Shown: positions 8,191 through 16,583 of the stretch, one piece after another
How the letters are laid out: every line of letters starts with the position of its first letter
How positions within the stretch are numbered: position 1 is the first letter of the stretch
Origin: Palsa-504 sp963753225
GTDB lineage: Bacteria > Actinomycetota > Actinomycetes > Streptosporangiales > Streptosporangiaceae
Length of the DNA: 64,000 bases
Reading direction: 5' to 3'
Assembly (NCBI GenBank): GCA_963753225.1
Contig: CAVWBQ010000018.1
Span: 44,622-108,621, forward strand
Position numbers and translations under genes: made by a program
The notes under the pieces: generated by a model
Seen by the model: only the letters and a program-made list of their open reading frames with translations
What the model was told of the DNA's origin: nothing
Databases searched by the model: none

Positions 8191-8222
8191 GAGCTCAGAG
8201 CAGGGAGAGCTCAGAGCAGGGT
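8191..8222. repeat. 16-bp tandem duplication spanning the radical SAM gene stop codon
   Basis: Two head-to-tail copies of GAGCTCAGAGCAGGG(A/T) occupy 8191-8206 and 8207-8222. The second copy contains the stop codon (8211-8213) of the minus-strand radical SAM gene. The duplicate therefore lies immediately downstream of the gene. Confidence 0.85.
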
Positions 8223-10367
8223 GAGCTGTTCGGGAGGCTCGGGGGAGCGGGAGTGCCTGCGGGGTGCGGGGACTTCAGGAGGTCTAGGGGCAGTGAGGAC
8301 CGGGCGGCTGGGCGCGGCGGCCGGGCGCGTGCGGCCGATGCCGTGCTTTTCGGCGAGCTCGCGGACCTGGCCCGCGATCCGGTTCTGGTAGGCCTTCGGG
8401 GCGTAGGCGCCGTGCCCGTACAGGTCCAGGTAGCGGTCGACCAGCTCCGGATGCCTGGCCCGCAGCCAGGCGAAGAACCACTCGCGGGTACCCGGGCGCA
8501 GGTGCAGCACGATGGGCATGACGTGGGTGGCGCCCGTCGCGGCGATCTGACGGACGGCCGCGTCGAGCTGGGCGGGGGAGTCGGACAGGAACGGCACCAC
8601 CGGGCCCATCAGCACGCCGCAGCGCAGCCCGCGCTCGTTCAGCGCCGCGCACGCCTCGAGCCGCCGTGCCGGCGCCGGAGTGCCCGGCTCGATTGATCGC
8701 CAGAGATCTTTGTCGACAAAGCCCGCCGAGACGTTGAGTCCCACCTCGGTGACCTCGGCCGCCTCGGCGAGCAGTTCGATGTCCCTGAGGATCAGCGTGC
8801 CCTTGGTCAGGATGGAGAACGGGTTGGCGGCGTCGCTGAGGGCGCGGATGATGCCGGGCATCAGCTGGTAGCGCCCCTCCGCTCGCTGGTAGCAGTCCAC
8901 GTTCATGCCGACCGAGATGTGCTCGCCCCGCCAGCTCGGCGCGGCCATCTTCTTGCGGACCAGCTCGGGCGCGTTCACCTTTACTACTACCCGGGTGTTG
9001 AAGTCCGCGCCCGCGTCGAAGTCCAGGTAGGTGTGCGATTTCCTGGCGAAGCAGTTGTGGCTCACCACGCCGTTGGCGATGAAGTCGCCGGTCCCGGTGG
9101 TGATGTCGTACATCGGCACCTGCAGCCCGAGCCGCTCGACGCCGCTGACGCGGAGGCGGTCGCCGGTCCTCACCGCCGCGGCCTCGATCGACCGGCGCGC
9201 GGTGACGGCGGGGTCCACGGTGTGGAAGAACCGCAGCGCCTCGCCGAGCCCCCCGCGTACCCGGACGCACGCGCGCCCGGCTGGCCGCTCCACGGCGAAG
9301 CCGAAGCCGAGCGATTCCAGCGAGTACACCAGCCAGCCGTTGATCGCCGGATCGGCCGGAGCCAGCCGCAGGATCCCGTCCCGGTAGCTTCCGTGCGCGT
9401 CGAAGATGCCCGCAAGGAAGCCCTTGTGCCAGTCCGGGGACGGATGGTCCGGCCAGTCGAGCAGCCAGCTGAGCGCCCGCACCTGCTCGGCACTTCCGGT
9501 CCGGACCGCCGTCAGCTCGCGGCGCCCGGCGCGCCCCGCCGTGCCGGTCTCCTCGGTGACGCTGAAACCAGCGCACCCGATGCCCGCTCTGGCCAGGTAG
9601 CCGGCCGTCCTGGCCAGCCCTTCCCGGTTCTCGTGACCCGCCAGCGGGAGCCTGAACAGGTAGGTGCGGTCGGCGGGCCGGTCGAGCTGGGGATATGAGT
9701 AGTGGCCATCGCTCCCGTCGCCGCGGATCAGGCCGCACAGGTAGCCGCGCCGGTAGGCGGCCGTCTGCTTGGGCGGCTCGGCGAAGCCGCCGAGGCCCAT
9801 CAGGGGCTGGCCGGCCGCCAGGTGCGGGCGCCGCCGCAGCCCGCCGCCGGTGACGTACCTCCACCCGCGCTCGGTCAGGAAGCGGTGATCGCCACTGCAG
9901 ACGAGCTGGGTGCCGTCCTCAAGCAGGACCCTGTAGGCGGCCTTGACCGTGGACCAGTGCGCCAGCACGGTGGTGCGGACATACTCGCGGCCGCCGCCCC
10001 GCCGGACCGTGCCGTAGATCCCGTCCCCGGCCCGCAGCTGAGCCAGCGGCCTGGTCCTGCCGTCCGCCATCAGGATCGGCGTCTCGCCTTCCAGGCAATA
10101 AACACACGCATGCTGGCAGCCGCGATAGGGGTTGATGGTCCACTTGAACGGCATCCGGGACGCCTCGGGCACCCGGTTCACCACGGACTTGGCCTGTACC
10201 TCGAAGAAGGTCATGCCGCGGAAGCCCGGCGTATCGAATGTGCGGGCGACCGCGCCGCGCTCGATCAGCGGGAGCGCCCGGTCCCGGGGAGCGGTGAAAA
10301 GGTCCTCGCTCCCTCCGGTCTCCAGCGGCTCATCGAGCCGCAGATTGTCCCAGCGCATACCGGACAT
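8211..10367 (-). CDS. Rv2578c-family radical SAM protein containing an intein
   Basis: The precursor is about 718 aa. The host protein is an Rv2578c-type radical SAM enzyme: MRWDNLRL start, INPYRGCQHACVYC[intein]CFARKSHTYLDFDAG, then SVGMNVDCYQRAEGRYQLMPGIIRAL, TKGTLILRD and EVGLNVSAGFVDKDLW. The 4Fe-4S motif CxxxCxxC is completed only after splicing, because the intein sits immediately before the third Cys. The ATG at 10367 is chosen from the conserved N-terminus; ATG 10358 is equally good, and no clear ribosome site is seen. It is divergent from the DUF3040 gene. The reaction of the family is not established; the fold is close to spore photoproduct lyase-type radical SAM proteins. Confidence 0.9.
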   Translation of the reverse strand: MSGMRWDNLRLDEPLETGGSEDLFTAPRDRALPLIERGAVARTFDTPGFRGMTFFEVQAKSVVNRVPEASRMPFKWTINPYRGCQHACVYCLEGETPILMADGRTRPLAQLRAGDGIYGTVRRGGGREYVRTTVLAHWSTVKAAYRVLLEDGTQLVCSGDHRFLTERGWRYVTGGGLRRRPHLAAGQPLMGLGGFAEPPKQTAAYRRGYLCGLIRGDGSDGHYSYPQLDRPADRTYLFRLPLAGHENREGLARTAGYLARAGIGCAGFSVTEETGTAGRAGRRELTAVRTGSAEQVRALSWLLDWPDHPSPDWHKGFLAGIFDAHGSYRDGILRLAPADPAINGWLVYSLESLGFGFAVERPAGRACVRVRGGLGEALRFFHTVDPAVTARRSIEAAAVRTGDRLRVSGVERLGLQVPMYDITTGTGDFIANGVVSHNCFARKSHTYLDFDAGADFNTRVVVKVNAPELVRKKMAAPSWRGEHISVGMNVDCYQRAEGRYQLMPGIIRALSDAANPFSILTKGTLILRDIELLAEAAEVTEVGLNVSAGFVDKDLWRSIEPGTPAPARRLEACAALNERGLRCGVLMGPVVPFLSDSPAQLDAAVRQIAATGATHVMPIVLHLRPGTREWFFAWLRARHPELVDRYLDLYGHGAYAPKAYQNRIAGQVRELAEKHGIGRTRPAAAPSRPVLTAPRPPEVPAPRRHSRSPEPPEQLTLL
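9054..10097 (-). mobile_element. Intein with LAGLIDADG-type endonuclease domain (348 aa)
   Basis: The intein begins with Cys (CLEGETPILMADG) and ends VVSHN, followed by Cys of the C-extein, the usual Cys1...His-Asn/Cys+1 splice chemistry. Block B is LVCSGDHRFLT, with the conserved His. The middle carries two dodecapeptide motifs, GYLCGLIRGDG and GFLAGIFDAHG, marking a DOD homing endonuclease. In the second motif the expected acidic residue before the last Gly is His, so endonuclease activity may be lost while splicing residues are intact. Confidence 0.92.
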
Positions 10368-10562
10368 GATAGAATGATTGTTCGATGATTGCAAGGTTGC
10401 CGCCCTCCGGCTCGCCGGAAGTATTCAACCTCGCCTGGCCCGGGCGGCCCGGCGGTCAGTATGAAAACGGACGAAGTACAAAGCCAGAACAATTGGATAA
10501 AGACCGGCTCCTGAGAGATAGTGAGAGGGTAGTCACCCGGTACACGACGCGGAGGTTGCTGA

Positions 10563-11024
10563 ATGGCGCTGTCGGCGGACGAGCAGCGTGCGCTCGCCGA
10601 GATCGAGCGGCGGCTCGTGACTGACGATCCTGGGCTGGCCACCTGCCTGACGGCATTCCGGCGCCCCGGGCCCGCCCGCGTCCTGCGCTCGCCCCGTGCG
10701 CGCATCATCGGCTCGCTGTTCACGGTGCTGCTCGTCGCGATGGTCTCGCTGATGGTCTACGCGATGATCCCGTTCCGCACGCACGGTGCGCGTACGCCCG
10801 CCACCCCGAGCGCGAGCCCTCCGGGGAACACCTCGATCGCGGCCACCGGGACCGGCGGCCAGCCGCAGGGCAGCCCGCCCGCCTCGGCCAGCATCGGTGC
10901 GAGCGCGGCTGGCGCCGCCTCATCCGTGCCTAAGTCCGTGGCGCCCTCGGCCGGGCACAGTGCGGGGACCAGCCAGGCTGAGCCGGCCAGGAGTCAGGCG
11001 GCAGACCAGGCCGCTGGCCCGTAA
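10563..11024 (+). CDS. DUF3040 domain membrane protein
   Basis: A 153-aa protein. Residues 1-35 (MALSADEQRALAEIERRLVTDDPGLATCL) are the typical DUF3040 N-terminus of actinobacteria. One TM helix follows (about residues 46-68), then a long Ala/Ser/Pro/Gly-rich tail, probably exported and disordered. GGAGG lies 6 nt before the ATG. The 3' end overlaps the convergent gene by 31 bp. The function of DUF3040 is unknown. Confidence 0.85.
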   Translation: MALSADEQRALAEIERRLVTDDPGLATCLTAFRRPGPARVLRSPRARIIGSLFTVLLVAMVSLMVYAMIPFRTHGARTPATPSASPPGNTSIAATGTGGQPQGSPPASASIGASAAGAASSVPKSVAPSAGHSAGTSQAEPARSQAADQAAGP

Positions 11025-11581
11025 GCGCCGCCGGGACTGCCGTCAGGGCGACGGGTTACCGCGTGCCCGTTACCCGCTAAGGATTCCCGCCACAGCTGGA
11101 CGAGGTAGCGTTCGAGGCCCTCGAGGGTCTTCTTCTCCTGCTGGAACTCGTCGCTGAGCGGGTTGCGGTGCCGGTCGAAAAGCTGTGCGTAACGGCGGGT
11201 CACCTGATCGCGGTTTCCGGCGTAGACGCGGACCGAATAATCCCCGACTCCGCCCGCGAGCCGCAGGCCGCGCACCGCGGTGCCGGCCAGGCCCATGCTG
11301 ATGCTCAACTGCCCGCGCAGGTAGACGCTGCCCTTCGCTTCTTCGTCCCAGGCCTCGCCGCACGGCGGCGGTGACTCGTCCCACTCTTCGAGGACGAGCC
11401 GGACGTCGATGTCCTCCTGCAGGCTGCCGACCCAGAGCTGCTCGCGGTTGGTGCTGATGAGCGCGCCTACCGGGGGTAGCGGACCGCCCGGGGCATCCGG
11501 GTCGACAGACGGGTCATGAATCCGGAACATCCTACGCTCTGGAGTCACCGGTATGACCAGCTGTAGAAGTCTGCGGCTCAT
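10994..11581 (-). CDS. Conserved hypothetical protein
   Basis: A 195-aa soluble protein preceded by a strong GGGGGGAGGG ribosome site. It has mixed beta-rich sequence (RRMFRIHDPSVDPDAPGG, GALISTNREQLWVGSLQEDIDVRLVLEEWDE, GDYSVRVYAGNRDQVTRRYAQLFDRH) and a helical C-terminal region with EKKTLEGLERYLVQLW. No family recognised. It overlaps the convergent DUF3040 gene tail. The ratio of acidic to basic residues is balanced and there are no membrane segments, so it is probably cytoplasmic. Confidence 0.65.
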   Translation of the reverse strand: MSRRLLQLVIPVTPERRMFRIHDPSVDPDAPGGPLPPVGALISTNREQLWVGSLQEDIDVRLVLEEWDESPPPCGEAWDEEAKGSVYLRGQLSISMGLAGTAVRGLRLAGGVGDYSVRVYAGNRDQVTRRYAQLFDRHRNPLSDEFQQEKKTLEGLERYLVQLWRESLAGNGHAVTRRPDGSPGGAYGPAAWSAA

Positions 11582-11740
11582 GGCTTAGCCCTCCCCCCTT
11601 GGCACGTTGCTACCTTGTACAACAGCCCGCTAGCTAGCAAATCTAGACTGCGGACGCAGATCATGCAGGGCGAAACGACGCGGAAATGCTAATCGTAACC
11701 ACTTGACTACATGCTGCAGCGGTGTACCGTCATATCTGTT

Positions 11741-12988
11741 ATGAACCTTGTGTCCGAACTTGACCTGCCTGCGTTCGATTACTCCGCAGCTGATTTCTCG
11801 GCCGACCGCTACCACCAGCAGCTTGCCGAGACCCGTCAGCGCGGCTGGCTGGCCAAGTCGCCACTTGCCTTTATCGTCCTCGACCACGACGCCGGGGAGT
11901 TCTTCCTGCGGTCTAAGAAGACCGCGTTCCCCGGCCGCCAGATCGCCGAGTTCTTCGGCGTCACCAGCGGCCCGCTAGCCGAGCACATCGACGCCAACAT
12001 CCTGAACCTCGACGGGGAACAGCACCGGCGGCTGCGCGCCCTGGTCGGGCCGGCCCTCACGCCGCGCGCGGCGGATCGCTGGCGCCCGGTGATGCGCGGT
12101 TTCCTGGAGCGGCTGTGGTCTCCGGTCGCCGCCCACGGGGGATGTGACTTCGTGGCCACGGTGGCGCGGCCTTACCCGTCGCTGACGATCGCGTCCGTGC
12201 TCGGGGCTCCGCAGCAGGACGCGGAGCGTCTGCACGCCTGGTCCAGCTGGGTGCAGCGGCAGTTCGACATCCGGGCGCTCGAGACCAGCCGTGAGGACAT
12301 CGAGCGGGCGGTGATGGAGGTCGAGGAGTACGTCACCGGGCTGCTCGAGGCGAGGCGGGCCGCTCCGGCCGATGACCTGATCAGCGAGCTGCTGGCGGCG
12401 CGGGACCAAGGAGACCGGCTGTCCGCCGCGGAGTGCGTCCAGCTGGTCACGAACCTGCTGGCCGGGGGCATCGACACCACCGCGGGCCAGCTCGCGCACG
12501 CGATCCGGCTGTTCGCGGGGCACCCCGCCCAGTGGGCACTGCTGGCCGCCGAGCCCGCCCTGGTCCCGCGTGCGGTCGAGGAGGTGCTGCGGTTCGAGCC
12601 CGTCACGCCGTTCACCGCGCGGATCTGCCTGGAACAGGTCGAGCATCGCGATGTCGTCTTCCCGGCGGGCACGATCGTGGCCGTCTGCGCGGAGCGAGCC
12701 AACCGCCAGCACGAGGACGGCGAGAGCTTCGACATCACCGCGCCGCGCGAGGGCCGGCTGCTCACCTTCGGCGCGGGAACTCACTACTGCCTGGGCGCGA
12801 ACCTGGCCCGGGCCGAGCTCGAAGAGGCGCTGGCGTTCCTCGCGCCGCGCACGGCAGGACTCGCCCTGGACGGACCGCCTCAGCTGGGCGGGGTCGAGGG
12901 CGTCTACGGGGTCGACAAGCTCCCCATCATCTGGCCGGGTTCATCCACGACGAGCCCGAACCATGATCCGGCGCCGGACGTGTCATAA
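11741..12988 (+). CDS. Cytochrome P450
   Basis: A 415-aa bacterial class I P450. The haem-binding loop is FGAGTHYCLGANLAR with the thiolate Cys at about residue 350; the I-helix oxygen-activation motif is LLAGGIDTT; the K-helix ExxR is EVLR. The ATG at 11741 is chosen (MNLVSELDLPAF…); an ATG 30 nt upstream lacks support. A TTGACT (11703-11708), N16, TACCGT promoter could place transcription start very near the ATG. No ferredoxin gene adjoins. The substrate is unknown; the MFS exporter downstream may be linked. Confidence 0.93.
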   Translation: MNLVSELDLPAFDYSAADFSADRYHQQLAETRQRGWLAKSPLAFIVLDHDAGEFFLRSKKTAFPGRQIAEFFGVTSGPLAEHIDANILNLDGEQHRRLRALVGPALTPRAADRWRPVMRGFLERLWSPVAAHGGCDFVATVARPYPSLTIASVLGAPQQDAERLHAWSSWVQRQFDIRALETSREDIERAVMEVEEYVTGLLEARRAAPADDLISELLAARDQGDRLSAAECVQLVTNLLAGGIDTTAGQLAHAIRLFAGHPAQWALLAAEPALVPRAVEEVLRFEPVTPFTARICLEQVEHRDVVFPAGTIVAVCAERANRQHEDGESFDITAPREGRLLTFGAGTHYCLGANLARAELEEALAFLAPRTAGLALDGPPQLGGVEGVYGVDKLPIIWPGSSTTSPNHDPAPDVS

Positions 12989-12996
12989 GTAGGCGC

Positions 12997-13015
12997 TACT
13001 CGCCCGCGGCGAGTA
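12997..13015. terminator. Short hairpin between the P450 and MFS genes
   Basis: An 8-bp perfect stem (TACTCGCC / GGCGAGTA) with a CGC loop lies just after the P450 stop codon. It lacks a U-tract, so it could be a weak terminator or an mRNA-stabilising stem. Confidence 0.4.
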
Positions 13016-13035
13016 CGACCTGAGGGGTTCGCACG

Positions 13036-14730
13036 ATGCAGGCACCAGCGAAGTCCACTCATCGGAGGTCACTTAACGTGCCCGCTCGGCTACCAGAACG
13101 GAGGCCCGTGCCCGTCCTGGGTCTCGAGCTGGCCGCGGGCCGCCGGGCCCCGGACGCCTATCCGGCCCAGGCGCCGTACCCCGGTCCGGGTCCCTACCCA
13201 GGCCAGGCCGTGGGCGCGCGGCCCCGCCCGCCGACGGCACAGGGACCCCATACCGTCCCCGGGCCCCGGCCTGCCGCGGGATTCCATGCCGCCGGGAACG
13301 TCGCCCAGGAAATAGCGGGCGCCGGCCAGGGCGCCGCTGGTCGCGGGCGCCGCGGCCTCATGCTTGCCGTCTGCTGCATGAGCCTGTTCATGGTCGGCCT
13401 GGACAACACGATCGTGAACGTGGGGCTGCCTGACATCGGCCGGGACCTGCACGCCGGCGTCTCCGGCCTGCAGTGGACCGTCGCCGCCTACACGATCGCG
13501 CTGGCCGCGCTGCTGATGTTCTCCGGCGCGATCGCCGACCGGATCGGGCGCCGGACCATCTTCCAGGTCGGCCTCTCGCTGTTCACTCTCGGCTCCTGGC
13601 TGTGCAGCCTGGCGCCCAGCCTGAGCTGGCTGATCGGCTTCCGGATCCTGCAGGGCGTGGGGGGCTCGATGCTGAACCCCGCGGCGCTCGGCATTATCAC
13701 GAACAGCTTCACCCGCCCGGCCGAACGCGCCCGGGCTATCGGCGTGTGGGACGGCGTGTTCGGCCTGTCCATGGCGCTCGGCCCGGTGCTTGGCGGCGTC
13801 CTGGTCGGGACGGTCGGCTGGCGCGGCATCTTCTGGGCGAACATTCCGGTCGGGCTGGCCGCGGTCTCGCTGACCGCGCTGTTCGTGCCGGACTCCAGGG
13901 CGCCGCGGTCCCGCCGCGCCGACCCGGTGGGCCAGTTCCTCATCATCGTGATGCTCGGCTCGCTCGCCTACGCGATCATCGAGGGTCCCGGGCTCGGCTG
14001 GCGCTCCCCGGAGATCTTCGGCTTCTTCGCGCTGGCGGTGGCCGCGCTCGCGGTGCTGCTCGCCTACGAGCCCCGCCGGGCGGAGCCCATGCTCGAATTC
14101 AGGTTCTTCCGCAGCGTCCCGTTCGCGGGGGCCAACCTCAGTGCGGTCTGCGCGATCGCCGCGATGGCCGGGTTCCTGTTCCTGTCTACCCTGTACCTGC
14201 AGGACGTGCGGGGCCTGTCCGCGCTGCAGGCCGGCCTGACGATCCTGCCGATGCCCGTGGTCATGGCGCTGTGCGCCCCGCTGGCCGGCCGGATGGTGGC
14301 TAAACGGGGCCCGCGGATTCCCCTGGTCATCGCGGGAGCCGCGCTGACCATCAGCAGCGCCGCGCTGTCGCGGCTCACCGGCACGACCGAGCACCCCTAC
14401 CTGATCGTCACCTACGCCCTGTTCGGGATCGGGGCCGGCATGGTGAGCTCTCCCATCACCAACGGGGTCATGTCCGGGGTGCCGAAGACCCAGGCGGGGA
14501 TGGCCTCCGGCATGAACTCCTCCAGCCGTCAGCTCGGCCAGTCGCTGGGCGTGGCCATCGTGGGCTCGGTGCTGGCGGCCAGCATGCGCGGCTCGATGCA
14601 GACCGGCTTCGTCCAGGCAGCACACGCGGGCTGGTGGATCCTCGCGGGCTGCGGCTATGTCGTGCTCCTGCTCGGCCTGGTCTGCACCACGCGGTGGGCC
14701 AGGGCCACCGCGACCAGGCTGTCTACTTGA
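13036..14730 (+). CDS. MFS exporter, DHA2 (14-TM) family
   Basis: A 564-aa drug/H+ antiporter-2 type MFS transporter. The first TM carries the DHA2 signature LDNTIVNVGLPDIG, followed by the loop 2-3 motif GAIADRIGRRTIF and motif C-like GLSMALGPVLGGVL. The hydrophobic profile fits 14 helices. An unusual N-terminal extension of about 107 residues is rich in Pro, Gly, Tyr and Ala (PYPGPGPYPG) and is cytoplasmic. Two starts are possible: ATG 13036 after GAGGGG, or GTG 13078 after a strong GGAGG. It lies downstream of the P450 and could export its product; this is inference. Confidence 0.92.
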   Translation: MQAPAKSTHRRSLNVPARLPERRPVPVLGLELAAGRRAPDAYPAQAPYPGPGPYPGQAVGARPRPPTAQGPHTVPGPRPAAGFHAAGNVAQEIAGAGQGAAGRGRRGLMLAVCCMSLFMVGLDNTIVNVGLPDIGRDLHAGVSGLQWTVAAYTIALAALLMFSGAIADRIGRRTIFQVGLSLFTLGSWLCSLAPSLSWLIGFRILQGVGGSMLNPAALGIITNSFTRPAERARAIGVWDGVFGLSMALGPVLGGVLVGTVGWRGIFWANIPVGLAAVSLTALFVPDSRAPRSRRADPVGQFLIIVMLGSLAYAIIEGPGLGWRSPEIFGFFALAVAALAVLLAYEPRRAEPMLEFRFFRSVPFAGANLSAVCAIAAMAGFLFLSTLYLQDVRGLSALQAGLTILPMPVVMALCAPLAGRMVAKRGPRIPLVIAGAALTISSAALSRLTGTTEHPYLIVTYALFGIGAGMVSSPITNGVMSGVPKTQAGMASGMNSSSRQLGQSLGVAIVGSVLAASMRGSMQTGFVQAAHAGWWILAGCGYVVLLLGLVCTTRWARATATRLST

Positions 14731-14752
14731 CGCGAGTCGCGCCTCCGGGCGG

Positions 14753-15430
14753 CTACGACTGCTGCCCGGCGATCTTCCGCAGGGCCACTAGGTCGGTGAT
14801 GGTGATATCCCGCTGGCCGGTGCTGATGATGCCCCGCCGCCGCCAGTTGGCCAGGGCCCGCGTCACGGTCGCCCGCGACGCGCCGGTCAGGCTGGCCAGT
14901 TCCTCCTGGGTCAGCGTCATCGGCGTCCGGGCCTCGCTGTCGCGCCAGTCCGCCAGCTCGAGCAGGAGCACGGCCAGCCGCTGCGCGCCGCTGGTCACCG
15001 AGCGGGTGCGCAGCATCGACTCCGCGTCGTTCCACCGCCGGGTGACCATCCGCCGGTAGGCGCGGTCGGCCCCGTCGTGCGTGTCAAGGAACGCGCTGAA
15101 CTTCTCGTACGCCACGATCAGCGCGCGCACCGTGCCGACGGCCTGCACGGTGGCGGTCCGGTAGCCGGTGGTCTCGCCGGCTACCTCTCCGACGGTGTCC
15201 CCGCGCCCGCGTAGCGCCAGCGTCAGCTCGTGCCCGTCGCTGGTCACGCCGACGATCTTGACCCAGCCCTCCACCAGCACGAACACGTGGGTAGCCGGCT
15301 CGCCCTCGACGCACATCACGGTACCGGGCGGATAGACGGCGGTCCGGCCGAGGCCAGCCAGGACGGTCCGCTCATCGTCGGTGAGCAGAGCCCAGAAGCC
15401 CTGGGCAGGTCCCGTCCTGTGCAGGTTCAT
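14753..15430 (-). CDS. Crp/Fnr-family transcription regulator
   Basis: A 225-aa protein with an N-terminal cyclic-nucleotide-binding beta-barrel (residues about 20-115, with GDTVGEVAGETTGYRTATVQA as the phosphate-binding cassette) and a C-terminal winged helix (about 150-215; helix-turn-helix LTQEELASLTGASRATVTRALANWRRRGII). No Cys cluster for an Fe-S centre is present, so it is more Crp- than Fnr-like. It converges on the MFS gene with a 22-bp gap. Targets are unknown. Confidence 0.9.
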   Translation of the reverse strand: MNLHRTGPAQGFWALLTDDERTVLAGLGRTAVYPPGTVMCVEGEPATHVFVLVEGWVKIVGVTSDGHELTLALRGRGDTVGEVAGETTGYRTATVQAVGTVRALIVAYEKFSAFLDTHDGADRAYRRMVTRRWNDAESMLRTRSVTSGAQRLAVLLLELADWRDSEARTPMTLTQEELASLTGASRATVTRALANWRRRGIISTGQRDITITDLVALRKIAGQQS

Positions 15431-15532
15431 ATCACCGTAGCAGTCCAGCAGCCGGCCAGCGGATTGGAGCCTTCCCTGGCTCTACGATGAGCCATCCCGG
15501 GACGGTTGACAAACCCCGAGGTAACACGCGCG

Positions 15533-15585
15533 TCTTCCCGGCCCGCTGAGCCATTGGGGGAACGCTGCTCGGCGGGCCGGGAAGA
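15533..15585. terminator. 14-bp perfect hairpin downstream of the minus-strand membrane gene
   Basis: The arms TCTTCCCGGCCCGC (15533-15546) and GCGGGCCGGGAAGA (15572-15585) pair perfectly around a 25-nt loop. It lies between the stop of the 15661 gene and the start of the Crp/Fnr gene, the right place to end the upstream transcript. The loop is long for an intrinsic terminator. Confidence 0.5.
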
Positions 15586-15588
15586 GCC

Positions 15589-15614
15589 GGGGAGGCGGGG
15601 GCGGGGGAGGCGGG
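15589..15614 (+). other. G-quadruplex-like G-run tract
   Basis: Four runs of three to five G separated by 2-5 nt (GGGG-AGGC-GGGGG-C-GGGGG-AGGC-GGG) directly follow the hairpin above. The pattern fits a G-quadruplex on the plus strand. No gene covers it. Confidence 0.45.
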
Positions 15615-15660
15615 CCGGACCGGCAGGTTAGCGGCCAGGAGGCCGGCCCGGCCCGTCTCC

Positions 15661-16233
15661 TCACGCCCCCAGAAGGACCGCCGCGGTCCAGAGCAGGAAG
15701 CACGCGACGGTGATGAAAGTCCAGGTTTGCGCGAGCTGGATCCGCTCCCGCCGGACGCGGGCCGCGCCGAGCATCATGTCCACGCGCGCCCAGGACCAGG
15801 CCGCCTGGCTGTCCTCGACGGACGGCGTGCTCAGCCACCGCACCCGGGGATCGAGTGGCGCGCCCGTCCGCCAGCGGTGGTCGTTGAGCTGGTCGAGGAG
15901 CGGGCGGCCGGCCAGTAGCAGCAGCGCGGCCGTCCGGAGCCAGCACAAGATCACGCAGCCGAGCAGGCTGACGGTCACCACGCCCGCCAGCCCGGTGCGC
16001 AGTACGGAGGGCGAGAACGTGGCCTCCAGGGCGATACCGATCGTGAGCGCGCTCAGAACGCTTCCGCCCAGGATCGTGCTGCCACGTGTGTTGCTCAGCA
16101 GCACGGCCATCTCGGCGATCTGGTTCTGGGCGGGCCCCCGATCTGGCGCCTCACGGTCGGCACCGAAATGATCGTCACCGAAGCTGTGTCGCCCTCTCAT
16201 TGCTTCCGCCGGTACAGCTACGGTCACGGCCAT
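15661..16233 (-). CDS. Membrane protein of unknown function
   Basis: A 190-aa protein. The ATG at 16233 follows GGAGGCGAGAGCG, whereas the longer frame to 16329 has no site. A soluble N-terminus (with GDDHFGADREAPDRGPAQNQIAEMAVLLSNTRG) is followed by two or three TM helices (ILGGSVLSALTIGIAL, GLAGVVTVSLLGCVILCWLRTAALLLLAG) and a final C-terminal helix (WTFITVACFLLWTAAVLLG). The overall plan (paired TM, cytosolic segment, final TM) resembles Pycsar/SMODS-associated type membrane modules only superficially; no family is claimed. Confidence 0.7.
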   Translation of the reverse strand: MAVTVAVPAEAMRGRHSFGDDHFGADREAPDRGPAQNQIAEMAVLLSNTRGSTILGGSVLSALTIGIALEATFSPSVLRTGLAGVVTVSLLGCVILCWLRTAALLLLAGRPLLDQLNDHRWRTGAPLDPRVRWLSTPSVEDSQAAWSWARVDMMLGAARVRRERIQLAQTWTFITVACFLLWTAAVLLGA

Positions 16234-16345
16234 CGCTCTCGCCTCCGTACGTGCGCTTAACCTTCCAGGTAAGCGAATCAGGCCGGAGGCCCGGCCGCTG
16301 CGCCACGCGAGACAGCCTCGCTGTCTCATCTGACGCAGCAGGAAA

Positions 16346-16561
16346 TCAGCCGCAGCCGCAGGCCCCGCCGCAGCAGCCCCCGCCGCCGGCGGGACCGGCC
16401 GGCCGGCCGGAAGCGCGGCCGCCCACCGAGATCGTCGACAGGAGCTTCACCGTGTCGTCGTGGCCCTGCGGGCAGGTGCACGGAGCCGAGGACTCGGCCA
16501 TCGGCCGGTTCAGCTCGAACGTGTCGCCGCAGGCGCGGCAGCGGTACTCGTAACGGGGCAC
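16346..16561 (-). CDS. FmdB-family zinc ribbon protein
   Basis: A 71-aa protein starting MPRYEYRCRACGDTFELNRPM, the standard FmdB regulator/zinc-ribbon N-terminus, with CxxC at residues 8-11 and a second Cys pair at CTCPQGH. The tail is Gly/Cys-rich (GGGGCCGGACGCG), as in many FmdB proteins. The GTG start lies 6 nt after a TAAACT box (16568-16573), so its transcript is probably leaderless. Role unknown; family members often accompany transporters or amidases. Confidence 0.88.
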   Translation of the reverse strand: MPRYEYRCRACGDTFELNRPMAESSAPCTCPQGHDDTVKLLSTISVGGRASGRPAGPAGGGGCCGGACGCG

Positions 16562-16567
16562 AGTGCC

Positions 16568-16573
16568 AGTTTA
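16568..16573 (-). promoter_or_regulatory. -10 box of a leaderless promoter for the FmdB gene
   Basis: TAAACT on the minus strand ends 6 nt before the GTG start (16561) with no Shine-Dalgarno between. This is the spacing expected when transcription starts at the start codon. Confidence 0.5.
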
Positions 16574-16583
16574 GCGGGCCGGT

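Noticed and set aside
8045..8210. Possible small gene between the MMPL and radical SAM genes
   Set aside because: No ribosome site with a plausible coding frame; the region holds a promoter, palindrome and tandem repeat.
10370..10390. SOS/LexA-like box upstream of the radical SAM gene
   Set aside because: Only one half-site (GTTCGA) is present; the mirrored half is missing.
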